Of a DNA stretch of 64,000 nt, positions 57,046 to 64,000 are shown in pieces (position 1 is the first letter of the stretch; the number at the start of each line of letters is the position of its first letter). Made by a program: the position numbers and the translations under genes. The notes beneath the pieces were generated by a model. The model was not told the origin of the DNA. It saw only the letters and a program-made list of their open reading frames with translations, and made no database searches. Where the stretch lies: positions 78,798,891 to 78,862,890 of the forward strand of contig OZ023270.1 in NCBI GenBank assembly GCA_964006375.1, read 5' to 3'. Source of the DNA: Tillus elongatus (Eukaryota > Arthropoda > Insecta > Coleoptera > Cleridae).

Positions 57046-57700
57046 GTTTAATCTGACCACACGTAGCTATTTGTCAGAGAGAAGCGTGTACGCTCGCGCT
57101 TTGCGCATCGCATAACCTGGAAATCGACTCCGCTGGTGCTAATTGTCAATACTAGCATTGTAAATATTCGGATGATACGGATTCATATAAAATAATGTTC
57201 GGAAAGATCATCCGATTACCTTTTCACATTAAGAAGGGTATATTATATTTAGCATGGTATGGGATGGAATCGTAGATGCCGTATAGTAATAAGTAATAAT
57301 AATAACGTACACGTGCTAAATATAATTTTGTTTTATATTATTATTGTCCAGGAAATACCAAGGTATTTTTACAAATATATATAAGATAAGTCCGTGTTAG
57401 GTTTTTTGTAATTAATAGAATATAATGGTGACCAATAACTAAACCAAAAAGATTCCGTGGTGTCCATTATTTCACTTTTATTAATAACAATTTATTTTAT
57501 AACTGCACCAGCAGAAAACACTTGTTTTAAATTCAACTTATCGTTTCAACAAACCCCTGTGTAATCTAATTGACACAATTAAAAATAGATAAGCAGGATA
57601 TAACGGAATAGAATACATCCCATTCTAGGAATATAAGAAAAAGTTCGATTACCGTTATACAATATTGCGGGTACGGGATACGTAGAGGTTAAGCAGGTTT
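56640..57700. other. Unassigned stretch with a (TC)20 tract
   Basis: AT-rich sequence with (TC)n at 57003-57042. 56785-56815 resembles 58755-58785 ('accaggtagtatgttgccac' against 'accaagtagtatgttgtcac'), pointing to a shared dispersed repeat. No gene recognised. Confidence 0.4.
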
Positions 57701-57807
57701 AAATTAATACTTGTTATTACGAATTAGGAATACGAATACCGAATGCGTTTTATTCTGTTGCTGCTCTTATTGGCTGGCTGACCCTGTAGTATACGTCATT
57801 CGGCTCA

Positions 57808-57930
57808 TAGAGTTTTGTATCGTACACATACACTCTGTTTACTATATACGATTCCGTATTACGTATCATAAAGATTTTGTATCGTACATGTACACTATAT
57901 TTACTATATACGACTCGGTATTACGTATCA
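57808..57930. repeat. Two tandem units of about 61 bp
   Basis: 'ttttgtatcgtacacataca' to 'gtattacgtatcat' is repeated with a few changes. Surrounding sequence is rich in 'tacgaata' and 'ttacgtat' motifs, as in subterminal regions of DNA transposons. Confidence 0.6.
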
Positions 57931-58009
57931 CGCTGCCAGATATATTCGGATTAATACGAATATTTCAGTACTCGGATTCGACGAATATTTTATTACGTAT
58001 TCTTACAAC

Positions 58010-58722
58010 TAGAGATGTCCGGATCAGATCTGAACCGGTTTAAAGATTCGGATCTTTCAAGACATCGTAATGAACCGACTCTTAAAATTATGAATGACGG
58101 ATCCTGAATCCAAGTTTGAACTGTCCTGAGTCGTGACTCGTGAGACAACGAACCGACAACTATTGACTCTGGCACTCTGACGTAGGCTATGCCATACCTG
58201 ATCCGGCTGATCCAGCTGATCCGCTGTTACGTTCTCGTTCTCGGCTCTCTGATCACGTCACTATGAGCAACGAAAGGAGAATCAAAAGATTCAGGTTGAA
58301 TAAGGCACACCTAAACAACACGATCCGAGATTCGAACCCTGAAATACTCAGCATTTAACTTGGAACGCTCGGTCTACGTATTGCAATTTAAGTATTTAGA
58401 TTATTGAATGTTTCATAATTTTTGTATTGTGTATATATTATTCTCGTTTGTAGAATCAATTTTTCTTGTACCTACATATAGCGTAAATTACTTATTTATA
58501 CAGTAGTAGGTAATAATAGCAACAATAAAACTATAATTATTCATTCAATTTTTTTGAAACATTTATTACATATTAACATGTAAAAATATAATTTCATTTA
58601 TTCTTTTATTTTTCAATTGAGTTCTTTTTTCCGTTACAATTTGACCACTTTTACTAAAAATTCTTGCACATGGCACTGAAGTAGCCATAAGACGTAGTCT
58701 TTTTTTAACACATTCATATAAA
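58010..58722 (-). pseudogene. hAT transposon fragment with C-terminal dimerisation domain
   Basis: On the minus strand, 58712 to about 58590 reads KKRLRLMATSVPCARIFSKS then GQIVTEKRTQLKNKRI. This is the ATSVP.ER.FSKAG signature of the hAT C-terminal dimerisation domain (normally Glu where Ala stands here). The left end at 58010 (TAGAGATGTCCGGATC) resembles a hAT terminus, with many 'gattcggatc' and 'gaaccg' subterminal motifs behind it. The catalytic domain and the other end are missing. Confidence 0.65.
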
Positions 58723-58912
58723 CACTAAGTGAGTGGTGGGCGCGCCGCCACCTAGTTGCGGAACCAAGTAGTATGTTGTCACTCCAGCTCCAAAAAAAAA
58801 AATAGAGACTGTATACAACCAACTAACAATTTAGTGAATTGTCAGCCCTGGCCCATTTCTACCCTAATATAAGGACAAAGTATGTAAGGCTAGATGCATT
58901 CTCGTAACAATT

Positions 58913-58958
58913 CAAACCGTAGACCGGTTTCGCTCTCATTGGAGCTCTTCAGTACGGC
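58913..58958 (-). ncRNA. Hammerhead ribozyme motif, Penelope type
   Basis: On the minus strand from 58958: GCCGTA, CTGAAGA, GCTC, a 6-nt loop, GAGC, GAAAC, CGGTC, TACGGT. Stem I is GCCGTA / TACGGT (five Watson-Crick pairs plus a G-U). Stem II is GCTC / GAGC. The invariant CUGANGA and GAAA boxes are intact, and a GUC cleavage triplet is at 58924-58922. Stem III is the short palindrome ACCGGT, as in the minimal motifs of Penelope-like elements that act as dimers. It lies in a remnant between hAT and LINE sequence. Confidence 0.75.
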
Positions 58959-58996
58959 ATACTAATTGTAACAAAAATGCTTACTGGGAAGCGTTT

Positions 58997-60176
58997 TATG
59001 AGCTTTGACCTTTTCAAATATGGCCTGGTAACAGGATTTAGAGAACCAGGGCTTTTGAGTGGCTGAAAAAGTTTTTCAGTGTACGTGGAATAAATAATTC
59101 CATGCCAGCTTGGATGATTTCGGTGACGTTTTGTGTGATGGCAGAGGGGTCAGGATGAGAGAAGCAGACAGACGCCCATGGAAATGAGGAAAAGTAATCC
59201 CGCATTTCGTCCTAGTTCGTGCAGTTGTAGTGTCAAACGATAGGTGGGTGTGATGACTGTGTGACCTCGGGTTACATTGCGCAGGAAGCGGTGACCATGC
59301 CGTGGTCTGAGCGACCGAGGGGGGCGGTGAATGATGTCTTATAGCATTCAGGTTTTGTAGTAAAAATGAGATCCAAGGGATTTGAGCTGTGTGTTGGGAT
59401 GCGAGGAAAGTAAATAGGTTGCTGAACCATATTGGCTAAAGAATTGCTGACTGCGAAGGCCTCCGCTACTTTCACTTGTGGATCGGTTTTTGAAGATCCT
59501 AGCCATTCCTTATTATGGAGATTGAAGTCACCAAGAATACTCACCTCGGAGGAAGGATATTCAGACCAGATGGTCGGTTTTTCAGAAAGGTGGTCGAAGG
59601 GCTGGACAAAGTTGTTGTCAGAAGGTGACCGGTAAATGCAACAGATTAATTTAGTTGCAGCCCTGAGAGAGAGTTTCATCCAAAGTATGTCTTTTCTTCC
59701 AACTTCCAAATTGGGGAGTCTGGTGCAGGGTAGATTGCTACGGACGTATGCGCCCACACGTCCATGCAAACTAAAAGAAATAAGGAGCTCATACACCGGG
59801 AAATTAAGGTGATTAGTGGCTGTTTTGGCACTGAAGAAGAGGAATTGGGGCCTATTAGCCTGGAGGAAGAGGTGGACAGAGTTCAGGTTAGAATTTAGGC
59901 CACATATATTCGAGAAGGATATGTTAAATCTTGATGCCGGCGCCCCCTGTACACCCCTCTCCCGGAGATCCGAATGGAGGGGTATTTTGCCTCCGGAATA
60001 TTTTGTACAAGGAGGAGCCATCATCATTTTTGCTTATAAGGGAAACCGACTCATACACCAGAACCGGAAACGTCCGTTGGGACTTCACCGGCCCGCCCAT
60101 TGATGTAAGGGTTGGTACCTCCTCGGGCGTGAAAAAAATCCTTTACTATCACGTAAAGGAAAAGTCCACTACCACC
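58997..60176 (-). pseudogene. Jockey-like LINE, copy 3 (5' end and endonuclease only)
   Basis: The same 5' end as copies 1 and 2, here at 60176, with the same hairpin. From 60027 the frame reads MMMAPPCTKYSGGKIPLHSD, ASRFNISFSNICGLNSNLN, GAYVRSNLPCTRLPNLE, VSILGDFNLHNKEW and APLGRSDHGMVTASCAM, ending at 59272. This is nearly the whole APE-type endonuclease in one frame with a small deletion. The ATG at 60027 is a plausible ORF2 start. The copy stops at 58997 at 'aaaacgctt', close to where copy 1 has its 650-bp deletion. No RT remains. Confidence 0.85.
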
Positions 60177-60284
60177 TCCAAAAAGGCATACTGAAATTGT
60201 TTTTGCTTACATTCTCATTATCGAGAATTATAGGCGATTATTTATTAAGTGTTTGTAGCGAAGTTCGTGAATACGATGGATTTA

Positions 60285-61625
<1,341 letters not shown>

Positions 61626-63145
61626 CGACGTCCACTTCCAAGTGGTTAAAACAACAAGAAACGTTATTTTCTGATTTTTTTTCGGTTAATTGGAAAAGGT
61701 ATCCGAAATTATGCACCTTTCCTCTATGTGTAACGATTTGGCAATAATTGAAAAGTAACTATATATTTTTATGCGATTTTTCCCTGTTATTGTGTATACT
61801 TTATAGCTAATGACAGAAAAGTATATCCATATATTCTTTTTAACTTAAAAAAAAGTGTTGTGGTTGGAAATAGCTTCCTCTACGTGATCAAGGTGTGCTG
61901 TAATAAACGTATTTATGTTTATAGAGATTATGTTGTATAATAAAATATTTCAATGTTGTTTGCTTCTACAGTATTAGACTAAGAACTTTTTAATAGGTCC
62001 CTGTAATGATGCTGGCCATACCAATAAGAAAATATCCAATAACAACCAGAGTTATTTTTATCTATATCTTTGGTAATTATTTCTGCAACTGTAAGTGCAT
62101 CGCATAATAAGTATGCAAGCTCATTAGTGCTCTATAACAGCAAACCGTGACTAATCCAGGAAATAACAAGCGCATTATTCCCTTTCTGGCTGATAGATAA
62201 TAAAGAGATCTAAAAGAAAGCAAGACACAGCGGTAATGTAGAAATCTCGCAATGATCCTCGGGAAGAATGCATTAAAAATAGAGCACTAGAAGACAAAGG
62301 GGAGGAGAGGAATTGTAAAAGAGATTGAGACACAGCAAGTGGAGTGCTATCTGGGGCATTGTTTGGAGACAAAGGCTGTAGCAGGACTGGAAGATTAGAG
62401 TGGACTTGTTCTGTTGATGGAACTGCTCTCTCCATCCACTATGCGAATGTTACGTACTTCTGGTTGTCTGTTATAGAGCCAGGAAAGATCCTGATCTACT
62501 TTTTGTTTCGGACCATTTGAATCTACCAAATCGACGGTACTTGTGACATTCTTATCGAACTTCATCGTTATCGATGACGAGATGGTAATGCTTTTGTCGT
62601 TGTGCGGTTAAGGAGGTTGCGATTTTAATTGCCGGGATCCGCTGAAAAGTTGAAGGATGTTTTTAAAAGCAATATTTATAAGTACAATATTAAGTTCAGT
62701 GATTGAATTTTTATGATAAAAAATATGTATGTGCCGGGTGTTCAAATAGCTTTGACCGACTAGCATATCTCCGTAACCATTTTTCTTAGAGCTTCCGGAT
62801 AATAATTTTAATTACTAATATGGCACAGAGAAAATTTTGAAAATTATTTTCAAATTCCTATCATAGCCGCAAGGGGGTGTGATCGCAATTGTCGATATAT
62901 AAAGCTTTATTTTCTTAGACAAGTTGCTAATTAATATATAAATTATGTAACGATTTCATAGTCTATGGAAATTTATGAACAATGTATATACAGTGTGTAA
63001 AAACGAAATGGAATAAATTCATTATTTCGGTTACTGTACATTCTTATAAAAAATCTCGAAACACGTCTGAGGCGGTGGTTCCGACCGCAGTGTTTCCGTC
63101 AACACTACTCTATGTTTTTGCATTTGACAGCTAAACGTTGCGTTG
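61626..63145. other. Unassigned stretch
   Basis: About 1.5 kb without a supported gene. An 86-codon minus-strand frame at 62175-62435 has no known motif. 62735 ('ccgggtgttcaaatagcttt') and 62990 ('tacagtgtgtaaaaacgaaa') resemble Tc1/mariner-type ends, but I could not pair them. Confidence 0.35.
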
Positions 63146-63413
63146 TGTTATGCGACAGCCAGCTGTCAAGAAATACCGCATATAAGATACACCAGGCGAT
63201 CTCTCTCTCTCTCTCTCTCTCTCCTCGCTACCAACCGCTGCAGTGAACTGCTATGTACTCGTGTACTGTTGTAATTGTTATTAAAGTGTATTATAGTTAA
63301 ATGTATTGTATAGTTTATTCAGTTAGTGAAGTAATAAAGTTATATTAAATGTTTACGTATGGATTTAATATTAACAAGTGCAATTAACAACCATATTGGT
63401 GACCCCGACGTGA
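63146..63413 (+). mobile_element. LTR retrotransposon: 5' LTR and primer-binding site
   Basis: A 244-bp LTR candidate runs from TGTTA (63146) to TAACA (63389). It has TATAAG at about 63181, (TC)n at 63200, AATAAA at 63333, and seven bases later TGGTGACCCCGACGTGA (63397), a typical TGG-starting primer-binding site. About 70 bp of possible leader follows, then the element is lost. Gypsy-type by resemblance. Confidence 0.6.
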
Positions 63414-63690
63414 TATTTAAATTATAAGTTGACATTTTTCAACGTGAAAATGCGATGCCTACCTTCAACCCACTTCGAATGAGAGGTACAAAAAGGGGGA
63501 GTATAGGCTTGTGATATGTCGTTTGAAAGGTCTGTTCATTCTCTATTCACAAATGTTATCGTTTTCAAGTTTATTGTAACAATTAAGATAGAATAAAATA
63601 AAATCATATGGTTACCGAAATTCGCTGCAATACAATAAAAAACTAAAATGTAATGCAAAATGTAATAAAATGTAAAACACTAAAAAAAAA

Positions 63691-63954
63691 CTATGAATGT
63701 CTATGAAGTAGATGTTCAAAAAGTTCACCGCGAACTTCTTGGCAACACCCTAATCTTAAATAAAACTGTCTTCTAACATTATTTAACATATCAGGCGAGT
63801 TCGACCTAATTGCAAGCGTTATTCTTTCTTTTGAGTCCTTTAAATCAAAAGGTTTAGTTTTGTACACAATGCTCTTCACATATCCCCATAAAAAGAAATA
63901 TAATAAGGTAAGATCAGGTGATCGAGCTGGCCATTCTATCGATCCTCGCCTCAC
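63691..63954 (-). pseudogene. Tc1/mariner-superfamily transposase C-terminus, cut by window edge
   Basis: The minus-strand frame reads RRGSIEWPARSPDLTLLYFF (third catalytic Asp in SPDL), LWGYVKSIVYKTKPFDLKDS, 'LNNVRRQFYLRLGCCQ' and ends GELFEHLLHRHS. Upstream coding sequence continues beyond 64000, so completeness cannot be judged. It is related in style to the transposase at 7687-8795 but clearly a different family. Confidence 0.75.
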
Positions 63955-64000
63955 TATCCACCGATTGGGAAATATTGCATAGAGGTACTGCCGGATATTG

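Noticed and set aside
57711..58043. A 110-codon open frame
   Set aside because: It spans a 61-bp tandem repeat and the hAT-like end; not a gene.
62175..62435. An 86-codon minus-strand frame rich in Ser and Leu
   Set aside because: No recognised motif or neighbouring signals.

Overview
This is AT-rich eukaryotic DNA, almost certainly from an insect, and nearly all of it is transposable-element sequence. The insect call rests on an exon encoding the C-terminus of polypyrimidine tract-binding protein (hephaestus in flies), on insect-type element families (Tc1/mariner, Jockey-like and R2-like LINEs, Penelope-like elements, hAT, an LTR element), and on long pure (TA)n tracts. A short (TCAGG)5 array, the telomeric unit of many beetles, weakly suggests Coleoptera. 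No operon, CRISPR array, rRNA gene or intact tRNA gene is visible. Apart from the hephaestus exon I find no convincing host gene.

The dominant component is one repeat family, called the TA-element here, with about 25 full or partial copies. Its 5' end is TTTTAGTGAATTTTC folding back on GAAAATTCACTAA. A GC-richer block and a (TA)35-90 tract follow, then a drug-like run of modular AT-rich blocks, and finally a 300-bp module ending in GAAAATTCACTA plus the hairpin ACGCActtgcTGCGT and a T-run. A subterminal inverted repeat shared by both ends, a central microsatellite, a 3' hairpin and T-rich insertion sites are the layout of non-autonomous Helentron-type elements (HINE/DINE-1-like). That assignment is an inference from structure.

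Layout: 1-5230 TA-element copies plus a nested 0.8-kb foldback element; 5230-7215 a LINE ORF1 fragment, the hephaestus exon and a LINE 3' tail; 7216-9139 a complete but dead mariner-type element; 9590-10985 a broken Tc1/mariner relic interrupted by a palindromic insertion; 11880-12900 a Penelope-like 3' end; 13209-15667 an inverted-repeat element with a TA-element inside; 16533-18303 a TA-element with a LINE in its TA tract; 18303-20565, 40013-42712 and 58997-60176 three copies of one Jockey-like LINE; 27745-29240 a second LINE; 30310-31512 and 36262-38343 two long-terminal-repeat DNA transposons; 44585-46275 a complete dead Tc1 element; 49968-53990 a three-level nest (TA-element, mariner, TA-element); 54546-56640 an R2-clade LINE inside a TA tract; 57700-58995 hAT and Penelope remnants, including a well-formed hammerhead ribozyme motif; 63146-63413 an LTR with primer-binding site; 63691-64000 a transposase running off the window.

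No gene works with another here in a pathway sense. The relationships are insertional. The (TA)n tracts of the TA-elements repeatedly act as landing sites: two mariners (as expected for TA targets) and at least two unrelated LINEs lie inside them, so the order of insertion can be read from the nesting.
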